DNA from: Candidatus Contubernalis alkalaceticus
GTDB lineage: Bacteria; Bacillota; Dethiobacteria; SKNC01
NCBI RefSeq assembly: GCF_022558445.1
Contig: NZ_CP054699.1
Span: 948,001-1,012,000, forward strand
Direction of reading: 5' to 3'
Length of the DNA: 64,000 nucleotides
The notes under the pieces were generated by a model that had not been told where the DNA came from, searched no databases, and saw nothing but the letters and a program-made list of their open reading frames with translations. A program made the translations under genes and the position numbers. Of the stretch, positions 1 through 8,504 are shown one piece after another; the stretch's first letter is position 1, and each line of letters begins with the position of its first letter.

Positions 1-246
1 GTATTTTATTTTAACAACCCTACGAAATTTGAGAAGGATTTAAAAAAGATGGTGGCCATCAAGGCGGCTGATATTATGAGCACTAAAATTATTTCTGTGC
101 AGGAGGATACTCCTCTAGATGATATTGCTACCCTAATGGTGGAAAAGGAAATTAACCGGGTCCCGGTGGTAAGTTCACACCGAAAACTGGTGGGAATCAT
201 CAGCAGGCAGGATATTATTAAGGCCATCCATCAGAAGCAGGAATAA
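1..246 (+). CDS. CBS-domain protein, C-terminal part (5' end outside window)
   Basis: The reading frame is open from the first base of the window, so this is the 3' part of a longer gene; the ATG at 49 is only an internal methionine. The visible 81 residues hold one CBS motif: an ADIMSTKIISV entry strand, a helix around DDIATLMVEKEINRVPVV, and the LVGIISRQDIIKAI closing segment. CBS pairs bind adenosine nucleotides or S-adenosylmethionine and regulate the proteins that carry them. The gene ends in a short basic tail (HQKQE). The next gene begins about 28 bases after the stop with a strong ribosome binding site, so the two may be co-transcribed. The function of the full protein cannot be told because the N-terminal half is missing. 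Confidence 0.85.
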   Translation, partial: VFYFNNPTKFEKDLKKMVAIKAADIMSTKIISVQEDTPLDDIATLMVEKEINRVPVVSSHRKLVGIISRQDIIKAIHQKQE

Positions 247-274
247 AAAACTGTGAAGAAGGAGGTTTCTTATA

Positions 275-1327
275 ATAAAAAAGAGGCAGCTATTAATCTT
301 TAGGCTGTTTATTGTTCTTCTATGTATATGTATTCTAGGTGGCTGCAGTATGTCTCCGGAAAAACTCAAGGGAAATATAGAAAAGCGGATGGAAAGGGTA
401 AAAACGTACCATTTAAAGATGGAAATGGAGATTTTTTCTCCTGAAGCGCTCCAGGTTTACTCCATTGAACAGTGGTTTCAAAGTCCGGGAAAGTATCGTT
501 TGGAAATGTCCGGAGGAGAAGCCCGTCAGGTTATTATTAGTTCTGGAGAGGACATCTGGATATATCATCCGGAATTAAAAGATTATTATCGGATTAGTGA
601 GCCGCTTAAGGAGGAAAGTCATACTCCTTTCCTGCTGTCGGGTTTTTGGAACAATCTGTTGAATGCCAGGGAACTTACTATCATCGGTGAAGAAAGACAC
701 GACAACAGTAACTTTTACATATTGGAGGTTATTCCCCAGGAACAGACCTCTCACTGGTTTAAGGAAATAATATGGCTGGAAAAAAAGAAATTGGTACCCT
801 TTCTAATTGAGGTTTATGACGACCAGGGAAGTCAGGTAAGTGAGTTCCGTTATCAGGAGATTGTTATAAATAATGATATTAGCCCTGAACTGTTTGAATC
901 GGATTTCTCCTGGGAGGAGGCTCAAGCTCAGTGCCAGGCACTGTCCCTCACAATGGAGGAAGTAAGAGAGGCCGTGGATTTTCCACTGAAACTACCATCT
1001 TACCTGCCCTCAGGCGTGCAGTTAGACCTGATTACCATGAGTGAGGAGCCCGGCTGCCGGTCGGTGATATTTCATTACCGGGGTTTAAGTCAGTTTTCTC
1101 TGATACAAAATGGACCGGTGAATAGGGAGGGGGAACTGGTGGAGACTGCTGCCGGGGTGAATGCGGTGGGGGCCGAAAGGGTTTCCGTAGGGGATGATTA
1201 CGGTTTTATACGGGAGGACCAAGGTATTAATACCCTTTTTTGGCAGTTCCAGGAACAAATATATATAATCACTGGGGAGCTGGAACCCGTACAAATGGTA
1301 AAAGTCGCCTCTTCTCTATGCGATTAA
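275..1327 (+). CDS. Secreted lipoprotein (LolA/outer-membrane-lipoprotein-sorting-like fold), ATA start
   Basis: The frame opens after a stop at 254-256 and has no ATG, GTG or TTG before codon 350. A start at 350 would cut off an obvious lipoprotein signal: KKRQLL, a hydrophobic run, then the lipobox ILGGC, with the acylated cysteine at 344-346. The strong ribosome binding site AAGGAGGT (259-266) lies 8 bases before an ATA codon at 275, which gives MKKRQLL, a normal lipoprotein start of about 350 residues. I therefore infer an ATA start at 275. The body has a LolA/DUF-type beta-rich pattern (YHLKMEMEIFSPEALQVYSIEQW, then W-rich strands, ending in a C-terminal domain like those of DUF4367 proteins). 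It is probably a membrane-attached extracytoplasmic protein of unknown ligand. A terminator follows directly. Confidence 0.7.
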   Translation: MKKRQLLIFRLFIVLLCICILGGCSMSPEKLKGNIEKRMERVKTYHLKMEMEIFSPEALQVYSIEQWFQSPGKYRLEMSGGEARQVIISSGEDIWIYHPELKDYYRISEPLKEESHTPFLLSGFWNNLLNARELTIIGEERHDNSNFYILEVIPQEQTSHWFKEIIWLEKKKLVPFLIEVYDDQGSQVSEFRYQEIVINNDISPELFESDFSWEEAQAQCQALSLTMEEVREAVDFPLKLPSYLPSGVQLDLITMSEEPGCRSVIFHYRGLSQFSLIQNGPVNREGELVETAAGVNAVGAERVSVGDDYGFIREDQGINTLFWQFQEQIYIITGELEPVQMVKVASSLCD

Positions 1328-1344
1328 ACCTTTTAAACCTTGTG

Positions 1345-1370
1345 CACGGAGATAATCCGTGTTTTTTATT
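1345..1370 (+). terminator. Rho-independent terminator after lipoprotein gene
   Basis: A 6-bp stem CACGGA/TCCGTG with a GATAA loop (1345-1361) is followed by a run of six T. It separates the lipoprotein gene from the hom operon. Confidence 0.85.
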
Positions 1371-1462
1371 TATTTAATTAAGAAAACAGGAAATTTTCGA
1401 AGCTATGCAGAATAATTCTAAAAAAAGAAGAGCTTTAATTTTAAAAAAATGGAGGAGCAAAA

Positions 1463-2758
1463 ATGGTAAAAGATATTATAAATATTGGTTTGCTGGGATG
1501 CGGCACAGTAGGTTCCGGAGTCATGAACATTATTAAAAATAATGGTGCTGAAATTGAGGGAAAAATTAAAACCCGGCTGCAGATTAAAAAGGTGCTGGTG
1601 CGAAACCTGGATAAGGATAGGGCAGCAGGGCTGGAGGGAGTTCAGCTGACTTTGGATGCAGAAGATATTATCGCTGACCCCGATATTCAGATAATAGTAG
1701 AGGTAATGGGCGGGGTAGATCAGTCCAGGGACTTAATAAAGAGGGCTTTGAGAAAGGGGAAATACGTGGTTACGGCCAATAAAGACCTTCTGGCTCAGTA
1801 TGGGCAGGAGCTGTTTCAACTGGCCTCTGAAAACGGAGTTAATATCTTTTATGAGGCCAGTGTGGCCGGGGGAATTCCTATAATCCGCCCATTGAAACAC
1901 TGTCTGGCGGCCAATAAAATATTAAAAATTATGGGTATCATCAATGGTACCACCAACTATATTTTAACCCGAATGACCACCCTGGAGATGAGCTATGGGG
2001 ATGCACTGAAAGAAGCTCAGGAAAAAGGTTTTGCTGAACAGGACCCCAGTTCTGATGTGTTGGGCAAGGATGCTGCTTACAAACTGGCTATTCTGGCCTC
2101 ACTGGCTTTTAATTCCTCCATTGAGATGGACAGTATTTACACCGAGGGTATAGATAAGGTTACCTTGAGGGATATTCGTTATGCAGAGGAATTGGGTTAT
2201 GCATTGAAGCTTCTGGCCATCGGTGACCGGGAGCAGGAGGGAATAGTGCTTCGGGTTCATCCTACCTTGATTCCCCAAAATCATCCTCTGGCGGCAGTCA
2301 ACTATGAGTTTAATGCCATCTTTCTTGAAGGGGACGCTGTAGGAGAGATTATGTTATATGGAAGGGGCGCCGGACAGATGCCTACAGGCAGTGCGGTGGT
2401 GGCGGATATTATTGAGGCGGCCCGGTTGATCAATCACCAGGTGGATAATGATATGATGGAAGTGGAATTTGCTCCTAAGCCTGTTAAACATTTGAGCAGT
2501 CATACATCAAAGTTTTACCTTCGGTTGAAAGCCATCGACCAACCAGGGGTTTTCGCCAGCCTGTCCAGTTTATTTGGAGAGGAAAAGGTAAGTCTTGACA
2601 TGATTATCCAGAAGAGAAAAGTAGAGGATACAGCGGAGGTAGTGATGGTTACCCATCACATTAAAGAGGAGTATTTTTTCAACGCTCTTCGTAAGATAGA
2701 GGCTTTGTCCTGTATTAAAGAAATCAGTCAGGTGATCCGGGTGGAAAGCGGAGCATAA
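1463..2758 (+). CDS. hom: Homoserine dehydrogenase
   Basis: This enzyme reduces aspartate-4-semialdehyde to homoserine, the branch point to threonine and methionine. The 431-residue length fits the usual Bacillota enzyme. A Rossmann NAD(P) motif GLLGCGTVGSG is at about residues 9-19. The catalytic domain carries NGTTNYILTRM (about 157-167) and the SDVLGKDAAYKLAIL segment with the conserved aspartate and lysine. A C-terminal ACT domain (about 353-431, starting FYLRLKAIDQPGVFA) normally binds threonine for feedback control. The start ATG has GGAGGAG about 6 bases upstream. The gene leads a tight operon with the apgM-like gene (31 bases later) and lysC (20 bases after that). Confidence 0.96.
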   Translation: MVKDIINIGLLGCGTVGSGVMNIIKNNGAEIEGKIKTRLQIKKVLVRNLDKDRAAGLEGVQLTLDAEDIIADPDIQIIVEVMGGVDQSRDLIKRALRKGKYVVTANKDLLAQYGQELFQLASENGVNIFYEASVAGGIPIIRPLKHCLAANKILKIMGIINGTTNYILTRMTTLEMSYGDALKEAQEKGFAEQDPSSDVLGKDAAYKLAILASLAFNSSIEMDSIYTEGIDKVTLRDIRYAEELGYALKLLAIGDREQEGIVLRVHPTLIPQNHPLAAVNYEFNAIFLEGDAVGEIMLYGRGAGQMPTGSAVVADIIEAARLINHQVDNDMMEVEFAPKPVKHLSSHTSKFYLRLKAIDQPGVFASLSSLFGEEKVSLDMIIQKRKVEDTAEVVMVTHHIKEEYFFNALRKIEALSCIKEISQVIRVESGA

Positions 2759-2789
2759 GAAATGAGAATAAGAAAGTATAGAGGTTTAC

Positions 2790-4007
2790 GTGATGAGTAA
2801 ATGCAAATATATTGTGGTATTGGGTGATGGAATGCCCGATTATAAAATAGAAGCGTTGGAGAATAAGACTCCCCTGGAGGCGGCCCGGACCCCTAACATG
2901 GATTTTTTAGCCCGAAAGGGGGAGGTGGGCATGGTTGCCACCGTGCCCCAAGGTTATCCTCCGGGAAGCGATGTGGCAAACCTCTCAGTTATGGGATATG
3001 AACCTGAAATTTATTACACCGGGAGGTCACCTCTGGAAGCGGTGAGTATGGGGGTAGCTCTAGAGGAAGAGGACGTGGCTTTTCGCTGCAACCTGGTTAC
3101 GCTATCTCAAGAGCAGGATTTTGCTCAAAAAGTAATGGTGGATTACAGTGCTGGGGAGATAACCACTTCAGAAGCTTCCCAACTCATAGAAGAGGTAAAC
3201 CGGAATCTTCGGTGCGAGAATATAATATTTTACCCTGGAATTAGCTACCGGCACCTGATGGTATGGAAAGGAGGGGCTGAGGAAGTTAATCTTACCCCTC
3301 CTCATGATATTTCTGATAAAAAAATTGGCTCTTATCTTCCCCGGGGAGAGGAAAAGCTGATGCAGCTCATGAAGGCGGCGGATTCGTTCCTTCCTGCTCA
3401 TCCGGTAAACCAGGATCGGGAAAGACGCCGCTTAAACCCCGCTAACTGCCTATGGTTTTGGGGGCAGGGGAAAAAGCCTGTACTGACACCCTTTGAAGAG
3501 AAATACGGACTTACGGGTTCAGTAATTTCTGCGGTGGATCTTATTAAAGGAATCGGAATTTGTGCGGGGCTTAAGGTGGTAGAAGTCCCCGGAGCTACGG
3601 GAAATATTCATACGGATTTTATTGGAAAGGCCCGGGCTGCACTGCAGGAGTTAAAGGATGGAAATGATTATGTTTACATTCATATAGAGGCCCCCGATGA
3701 AGCAGGTCACCAGGGAGACCTGGAGACTAAGATCAGGGCCATAGAGGAGATTGACCAAAAAGTTTTAGGGGAAATTATTAATAATCTGGAGGGCTTCGAG
3801 AACGTTAGAATCATGTTTCTTTCGGATCATCCCACCCCCCTGGCATTGAAAACACATACGGCTGAGCCGGTGCCCTTTTTATTATATGATCACAGGAAAA
3901 ACCAGGAAGGGACTACTAACGGTTTTCATGAGGAAACAGCGGCAGCGGCTCAAAACATATTTTTCTCTGGAGTGCAGCTGTTGGACTATTTTCTCCAAAA
4001 AAAATAA
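2790..4007 (+). CDS. apgM: Cofactor-independent phosphoglycerate mutase, ApgM type; possible homoserine kinase
   Basis: The 405-residue protein belongs to the alkaline-phosphatase superfamily, archaeal-type iPGM branch (COG3635). It has the metal-binding N-terminal VVLGDGMPDY, the nucleophile region GSDVANLSVMGY and the C-terminal metal motifs HIEAPDEAGHQGD and FLSDHPTP. The family is known both as phosphoglycerate mutase and, in threonine clusters, as a proposed analogue of homoserine kinase. Its position between hom and lysC, with no thrB in the window, favours the threonine role here. That is inference from context. The start is GTG ATG at 2790/2793, either of which is possible; GAGGT lies just upstream. 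A few residues may be specific to the kinase branch, but I cannot tell the branches apart by eye. Confidence 0.85.
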   Translation: MMSKCKYIVVLGDGMPDYKIEALENKTPLEAARTPNMDFLARKGEVGMVATVPQGYPPGSDVANLSVMGYEPEIYYTGRSPLEAVSMGVALEEEDVAFRCNLVTLSQEQDFAQKVMVDYSAGEITTSEASQLIEEVNRNLRCENIIFYPGISYRHLMVWKGGAEEVNLTPPHDISDKKIGSYLPRGEEKLMQLMKAADSFLPAHPVNQDRERRRLNPANCLWFWGQGKKPVLTPFEEKYGLTGSVISAVDLIKGIGICAGLKVVEVPGATGNIHTDFIGKARAALQELKDGNDYVYIHIEAPDEAGHQGDLETKIRAIEEIDQKVLGEIINNLEGFENVRIMFLSDHPTPLALKTHTAEPVPFLLYDHRKNQEGTTNGFHEETAAAAQNIFFSGVQLLDYFLQKK

Positions 4008-4027
4008 CTACTCAGGAGGCAGTTTCT

Positions 4028-5260
4028 ATGGCTCTATTTGTACAAAAGTACGGTGGAACTTCCGTGGCTGATTTGGACAAGCTTCAAAAAATTGCCCAAA
4101 AGCTCTATAAGCTTCAGCAGGAGGGTAACCAGGTGGTAGTGGTAGTCTCAGCTATGGGAAAAACTACCGACAATTTGGTTAAAATGATTTATGATTTGTC
4201 TGAAAATCCACCGGAGAGAGAATTGGATGTACTGCTGTCCACAGGGGAGCAGGTTACTATTTCCCTTTTGAGTGCCGCCTTGGAGTCTATAGGGGCTAGA
4301 GCTGTTTCTTTGACCGGTAGGCAGGCGGGCATATTGACAGACTCTAATCACAGCCGGGCAAAGATTTTGGATATCAACCCGGAGCGCATAATGGAGGAAC
4401 TTAGCCAGGGGAAAATAGTGGTTGCAGCCGGTTTTCAGGGAGCAGATCAACAAGGGGAAATTACAACCCTGGGCAGGGGCGGTTCAGACACTACCGCTGT
4501 AGCTCTGGCGGCAGTTCTGAAAGCGGAGGTCTGTGAGATTTATACTGATGTAAGTGGTATTTATACCATAGACCCCAACATGGTGAAAGATGCCCGAAAA
4601 CTTCCCTATATATCCTATGATGAAATGCTGGAACTGGCCAACCTGGGAGCTAAGGTGATGCATCCCCGGGCGGTAGAGTTTGGCAAGCGCTTTGGTGTGA
4701 AAATACATGTCCGTTCCAGTTTTTCCCAGGAAGAGGGAACGATGATCAGGGAGGTAACGTCTATGGAAGAAAAGTTCGTAGTCAGCGGAATTGCTTGTGA
4801 TGTAGATTTAGCAAAAATAGCTATTATCGGAGTACCCGACAAGCCCGGAATTGCGGCTAAAGTGTTTACCCGGATTGCTGGAGCGGGAATTAATGTAGAT
4901 TTAATTGTGCAGAGCATCCGCAAGGAACAGGAAAATGACATTTTGTTCACTGTTAACAAGGGTGACCTTTCCAAAACTCTGTCTATTCTAAAGGAAATAT
5001 CAGATCAGTTCGGTTCTAAGGAGATATATTTTGATGAAAATGTGGCCAAGATATCCATTATTGGAGCCGGAATGGCAAATTCCCCCGGGGTAGCTGCTGC
5101 TATGTTTAAAGCCCTGGCGGATAAGGATATAAATATTGAAATTATCAGCACATCAGAAATTAAGGTGTCATGCCTTATTAAAAAAGATAAGATCAATCTG
5201 GCGGCAGAGATTGTTCATGATGCTTTTATGCTGGGGGATGACAGATTGACTATGGTATAA
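4028..5260 (+). CDS. lysC: Aspartate kinase
   Basis: Aspartokinase phosphorylates aspartate, the first step to lysine, threonine, methionine and diaminopimelate. The 410-residue length and single-function layout match the lysine/threonine-regulated Bacillota enzyme. The amino-acid kinase domain opens with VQKYGGTSVADLDKL and carries the GRGGSDTTAVALAA nucleotide-binding segment and YTDVSGIYTIDP. Two ACT modules fill the C-terminal third (from about residue 260; IAIIGVPDKPGIAAKVF and ISIIGAGMANSPGVAA). The ribosome binding site CAGGAGGC lies 8-10 bases before the ATG. It is the last gene of the hom-apgM-lysC operon. No clear terminator follows. Confidence 0.96.
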   Translation: MALFVQKYGGTSVADLDKLQKIAQKLYKLQQEGNQVVVVVSAMGKTTDNLVKMIYDLSENPPERELDVLLSTGEQVTISLLSAALESIGARAVSLTGRQAGILTDSNHSRAKILDINPERIMEELSQGKIVVAAGFQGADQQGEITTLGRGGSDTTAVALAAVLKAEVCEIYTDVSGIYTIDPNMVKDARKLPYISYDEMLELANLGAKVMHPRAVEFGKRFGVKIHVRSSFSQEEGTMIREVTSMEEKFVVSGIACDVDLAKIAIIGVPDKPGIAAKVFTRIAGAGINVDLIVQSIRKEQENDILFTVNKGDLSKTLSILKEISDQFGSKEIYFDENVAKISIIGAGMANSPGVAAAMFKALADKDINIEIISTSEIKVSCLIKKDKINLAAEIVHDAFMLGDDRLTMV

Positions 5261-5407
5261 AAAGGTATTTATTAAACTTCTTTCTCAGCAGGAATAATCA
5301 AATATGTTGTGGAATAAAATAAATAATACAGTAGATAATGGTACACGGAGCAGCAGCTATTTCCTCATATACCGTTGTTCACCGTTATTATAGGAGTGGT
5401 GTAGTGA

Positions 5408-6595
5408 ATGCTTTTCCCTTCTTCGCTGCGGCCGACTTGGGCAGAAATAAACCTGGATCATCTGGCTTATAATTTAAATTCTTTTAGGGATGCAGTAGGA
5501 AAGTCGGTTAAGATTATGTCAGTGGTAAAAGCAGATGGATACGGCCACGGTGCTGTTGAGGTGGCCAGGGCAGCGGTGCAGAACGGCTGCGATTATTTGG
5601 GTGTAGGGTTTATTGACGAGGGAATGGAATTGAGAAGAGCCGGGATTGAAGCGCCTATATTGATTTTGGGGTATACTCATCCTCAACAGGCTGGAGAACT
5701 CTTGGATCAGCGGTTAATACCCACAATTTTTCATCTGGATCTGGCCTGGGCCCTTTCCAGGGAGGCCTTAAGAAGGAGTGAAACTGCAAAAGTTCATGTA
5801 AAAGTGGATACCGGCATGGGAAGGTTGGGGATATGCTCCAGGGAGGATTTGACTATCTTTATTGATGAATTAAACCAGATTCCTTCTGTTGAAATTGAAG
5901 GGTTTTATACTCATTTTGCTGCCGCTGACGACAGGGATAAAACATATACAATGCAGCAGATGTCCAGATTTGAAGAAATGATGCAGCTGTTTTCGGGAAA
6001 GGGAATAGAGGTGCCGGTGTGGCATGCGGCAAACAGCGCCGCGGCTATTGACCTGCCGGAGTCCCATTTTAATATGATACGCCTGGGAATCAGCCTTTAC
6101 GGTTTATATCCCTCCCAGGATGTTCAAAGAGAAAAAGTACCTTTGAAACCGGTCATGTCGTTAAAAACCAGGGTAATATTTTTAAAAAAGGTGCCCCCAG
6201 GGACAGCAATTAGTTACGGAAGTATCTTTGTAACCCAAGAGGATTGTTGGATTGCTTCCCTTCCGCTGGGTTACGGTGACGGTTATTCCCGCCTGCTCTC
6301 TGGAAAAGCACAAGTGCTTATTAAAGGTAAAAGGTTTCCGGTAGTGGGAAGAATATGTATGGATCACATGATGGTGAACTTGGGGAGTGAAGACCCAAAG
6401 ATACAGAAAGGTGAAGAAGTAGTCGTCCTGGGCAGGCAGGGAGAAGAAGTGATTACTGCGGAAGAAATAGCCCATTGGCTCGGAACAATTAACTATGAGG
6501 TAACCTGTGCAATAAGTAAAAGAGTTCCCCGGGTGTATTTGGAAAAGGGCCGGGTGAAGTGTACCAGGACTCTTTTGGGAAATATAGAATCGTAA
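5408..6595 (+). CDS. alr: Alanine racemase
   Basis: PLP enzyme that interconverts L- and D-alanine for peptidoglycan. The PLP lysine sits in VVKADGYGHG (Lys about 41) and the catalytic tyrosine in the C-terminal domain motif AISYGSIF (about 270). RICMDHMMVNL is also typical. The 395-residue length is normal. AGGAG at 5391-5395 lies 12 bases before the ATG, a little far. The gene precedes the ndoAI-ndoA toxin-antitoxin pair, the same order as in Bacillus subtilis and many Bacillota. An upstream gap of about 150 bases separates it from lysC. Confidence 0.96.
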   Translation: MLFPSSLRPTWAEINLDHLAYNLNSFRDAVGKSVKIMSVVKADGYGHGAVEVARAAVQNGCDYLGVGFIDEGMELRRAGIEAPILILGYTHPQQAGELLDQRLIPTIFHLDLAWALSREALRRSETAKVHVKVDTGMGRLGICSREDLTIFIDELNQIPSVEIEGFYTHFAAADDRDKTYTMQQMSRFEEMMQLFSGKGIEVPVWHAANSAAAIDLPESHFNMIRLGISLYGLYPSQDVQREKVPLKPVMSLKTRVIFLKKVPPGTAISYGSIFVTQEDCWIASLPLGYGDGYSRLLSGKAQVLIKGKRFPVVGRICMDHMMVNLGSEDPKIQKGEEVVVLGRQGEEVITAEEIAHWLGTINYEVTCAISKRVPRVYLEKGRVKCTRTLLGNIES

Positions 6596-6675
6596 AGTAT
6601 TTCATTCCAGAGTGTATAAGATTATGTATATGTGCGAATAAATACTTTTAATATCTTTTTTAGGGGGTGCCTTTA

Positions 6676-6948
6676 TTGGCAGAAACCAGGAGAATCATGA
6701 TTAGTCTACCCAGCAACCTGCTGCAGGAGGTAGATGGTATTGTGGCAACTGAAAAAAGGACCCGCAGTGAATTTATCCGGGAGGCTATGAAATTGTACCT
6801 GCACGAGAGGAAAAAACGCTATATTAGAGAGAGAATGCAAAAAGGATACATGGAGATGGCCCAACTTAATTTAACTTTGGCAAATGAAGCACTGGAAGCA
6901 GAAAATGAAGCTGATGATCTGGCCGAACAAATGGTTAGCGGAGTGTGA
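6676..6948 (+). CDS. ndoAI: Antitoxin EndoAI/MazE, ribbon-helix-helix type
   Basis: Antitoxin of the MazEF/NdoA pair; it binds its own promoter as a dimer and neutralises the endoribonuclease encoded next. The N-terminal ribbon-helix-helix is clear ([37 protein letters not shown] is the strand-helix-helix region), followed by the acidic toxin-wrapping tail with [11 protein letters not shown] and VSGV at the end, closely like EndoAI of B. subtilis. I place the start at TTG 6676 because AGGGGGT lies 7 bases upstream; the in-frame GTG at 6667 overlaps that ribosome binding site. The stop region overlaps the start region of the toxin gene. Confidence 0.93.
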   Translation: MAETRRIMISLPSNLLQEVDGIVATEKRTRSEFIREAMKLYLHERKKRYIRERMQKGYMEMAQLNLTLANEALEAENEADDLAEQMVSGV

Positions 6949-6950
6949 GC

Positions 6951-7316
6951 ATGGTGGAAAACAAGGTGGATGTTAAGAGGGGGAATATTTTCTATGCTGA
7001 TTTAAGCCCGGTAGTTGGTTCTGAACAGGGCGGGGTTAGACCAGTATTGGTAATCCAAAATGATATAGGAAATAAATACAGCCCTACAGTGATTATTGCG
7101 GCTATTACTTCTCAGATCGAAAAAGCCAAACTTCCAACTCATGTGGAAATAGAATCTAAGAACAACCAGTTGGATAAGGATTCCGTAATTCTTCTGGAAC
7201 AGATTCGAACGATTGATAAACAGAGGCTTCGGGAAAAAGTAACTAATTTGGATGAAAAAATTATGGTAAGAGTAAACGAGGCCCTGAGAATTAGTCTTGG
7301 ACTCATTGATTTTTAA
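6951..7316 (+). CDS. ndoA: Endoribonuclease toxin EndoA/MazF
   Basis: Sequence-specific mRNA interferase. The 121-residue protein shows the MazF/PemK fold: [20 protein letters not shown] near the N-terminus, RPVLVIQND, the [12 protein letters not shown] strand, and a C-terminal IRTIDKQRL...SLGLIDF segment. Arg and Thr catalytic positions of the family (in GGVRPV and AAITSQ) are present. I choose ATG 6951 because GGAG at 6940-6943 is 7 bases upstream; GTG 6945 would also be in frame. It overlaps or abuts the antitoxin gene, so translation is probably coupled. A strong terminator follows. Confidence 0.95.
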   Translation: MVENKVDVKRGNIFYADLSPVVGSEQGGVRPVLVIQNDIGNKYSPTVIIAAITSQIEKAKLPTHVEIESKNNQLDKDSVILLEQIRTIDKQRLREKVTNLDEKIMVRVNEALRISLGLIDF

Positions 7317-7349
7317 TTCTTTAATTATTATTTTTTAAAAAGAGTAAAT

Positions 7350-7380
7350 AAAAACGTGATTGTTCACGTTTTTATTTTTT
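7350..7380 (+). terminator. Terminator after ndoA
   Basis: A ten-base stem AAAAACGTGA/TCACGTTTTT with a four-base loop (7350-7373) is followed by a further T run. It ends the alr-ndoAI-ndoA unit. Confidence 0.9.
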
Positions 7381-7432
7381 TTTAAATAAACTATTTATAT
7401 GATAACCATTTTTCTGTTGGGAGGGGAAAGAT

Positions 7433-8137
7433 ATAAAGAAGCCTAAAATTGGTATTACCTCTGTTCACCAGGAAGAGGGTAGGGTCAACAGCCTTTCCTT
7501 ATGGTATTCTCTGGTGGTGGAAGCGGCGGGGGGTATCCCTTTGGTTATACCTACCCTGGAAAATATAGAAAACATAAAGGAGATTCTTAGTTTTTTTGAT
7601 GGAATTATTTTGTCCGGCGGTGGGGATCCGGATCCATTTATTTTTGGAGAGGAACCTGTCTTTGGCCAGGGGAAAATAGAACCTCCTCGGGATTATCTGG
7701 AATTAATCCTGGCGGAAGAAGCATTGAACTTGAATCTCCCAATTTTGGGTATATGCCGGGGGATGCAGATGATTAACCTGGCTGCCGGGGGTTCTATTTA
7801 TCAGGACATTGGTTTGAGGAAGAAAAAGAATATAAAACATATGCAGGATGCACCCCGCTGGTATCCCACTCATAAGGTATATATTACCCCTCACAGTCGA
7901 TTAGCTTCTATTTTTGACCAGGAAAGCCATCGAGTAAACAGTTTTCATCATCAGGGGATAAACAAACTAGGTAAGGGACTTATCTCCTGTGCCTATGCCT
8001 CCGATGGTCTGGTGGAGGCCTTGGAGGGAACCGGGGAAAATCTGGTAATGGGGGTGCAGTGGCACCCGGAAACCATGTGGGTTCGGGACTCCAAAATGCT
8101 GGATCTTTTTAAATATTTCATCAAAGAGACTGAATAA
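7433..8137 (+). CDS. Class I glutamine amidotransferase, peptidase C26 (PuuD-like), ATA start
   Basis: Gamma-glutamyl hydrolase of the C26 family, the group that contains gamma-glutamyl-GABA hydrolase PuuD. The nucleophile is in GICRGMQM (about residue 110), with the oxyanion loop ILSGGGDPDP before it and the catalytic pair in GVQWHPE near the C-terminus. Homology starts well before the first GTG (7514): the frame reads KKPKIGITSV from 7436, the usual N-terminal strand of this family. The only fitting start is ATA at 7433, 6 bases after GGGAGGGG (7419-7426). This gives a normal 234-residue protein; starting at 7514 would lose the first strand. Substrate unknown. Confidence 0.85.
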   Translation: MKKPKIGITSVHQEEGRVNSLSLWYSLVVEAAGGIPLVIPTLENIENIKEILSFFDGIILSGGGDPDPFIFGEEPVFGQGKIEPPRDYLELILAEEALNLNLPILGICRGMQMINLAAGGSIYQDIGLRKKKNIKHMQDAPRWYPTHKVYITPHSRLASIFDQESHRVNSFHHQGINKLGKGLISCAYASDGLVEALEGTGENLVMGVQWHPETMWVRDSKMLDLFKYFIKETE

Positions 8138-8224
8138 TAACTTGCTTATAGGTTTTACTTGTGATATATTTATTTTAGCAAAAAAGAAAAAAATAGTTGT
8201 TAAATCAACATTATTCTTTCTTTT

Positions 8225-8359
8225 AGGCCTTAAACATTATGAGGTAGGTTTAATATGTAAAAATGTAGTATTCATTGTACAAAAAACAATAGCTGTTGTC
8301 GAGACGGTTGCTCCTCAACCTGCCATTATCCTGCAAATCATAAGCTGTTGTTAAGGCCT
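8225..8359 (+). ncRNA. Candidate structured RNA upstream of serA
   Basis: The 366-base gap between the amidotransferase gene and serA holds a long imperfect hairpin. Its arms are AGGCCTTAA (8225-8233) with TTAAGGCCT (8351-8359), then ACA with TGT, TTATGA (8237-8242) with TCATAA (8338-8343), and GGTAGGTT (8243-8250) with AACCTGCC (8317-8324, one G-T pair). A 13-base one-sided bubble lies at 8325-8337. This rod-with-bubble shape resembles 6S RNA, but I cannot match its conserved bases, so the family is unknown. The strand is assumed from serA. A 70-codon frame at 8142-8354 overlaps it and looks non-coding. Confidence 0.35.
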
Positions 8360-8432
8360 CATCACACTGCAGCATGGGGTAGGGCAGTACATAGTTATTT
8401 TTGTAACAAATGTTAAAAGGGTTTTGAGGAAT

Positions 8433-8462
8433 CCTCTCATCTGTGATTAGGGAGGTTTTTTT
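8433..8462 (+). terminator. Terminator/attenuator-like hairpin before serA
   Basis: CCTCTC (8433-8438) pairs with GGGAGG (8450-8455) and is followed by seven T. The first arm also pairs with GAGGA just upstream (8426-8430) to form a competing hairpin. It either ends the structured RNA transcript or acts as an attenuator for serA. Confidence 0.65.
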
Positions 8463-8504
8463 AATTTTTAGAAGGAAAGAATTAATTTGGAGGGGGAAAG
8501 ATAA

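Noticed and set aside
8142-8354. 70-codon open frame after the amidotransferase gene
   Set aside because: It has no good ribosome binding site, no family resemblance and overlaps the structured RNA segment.
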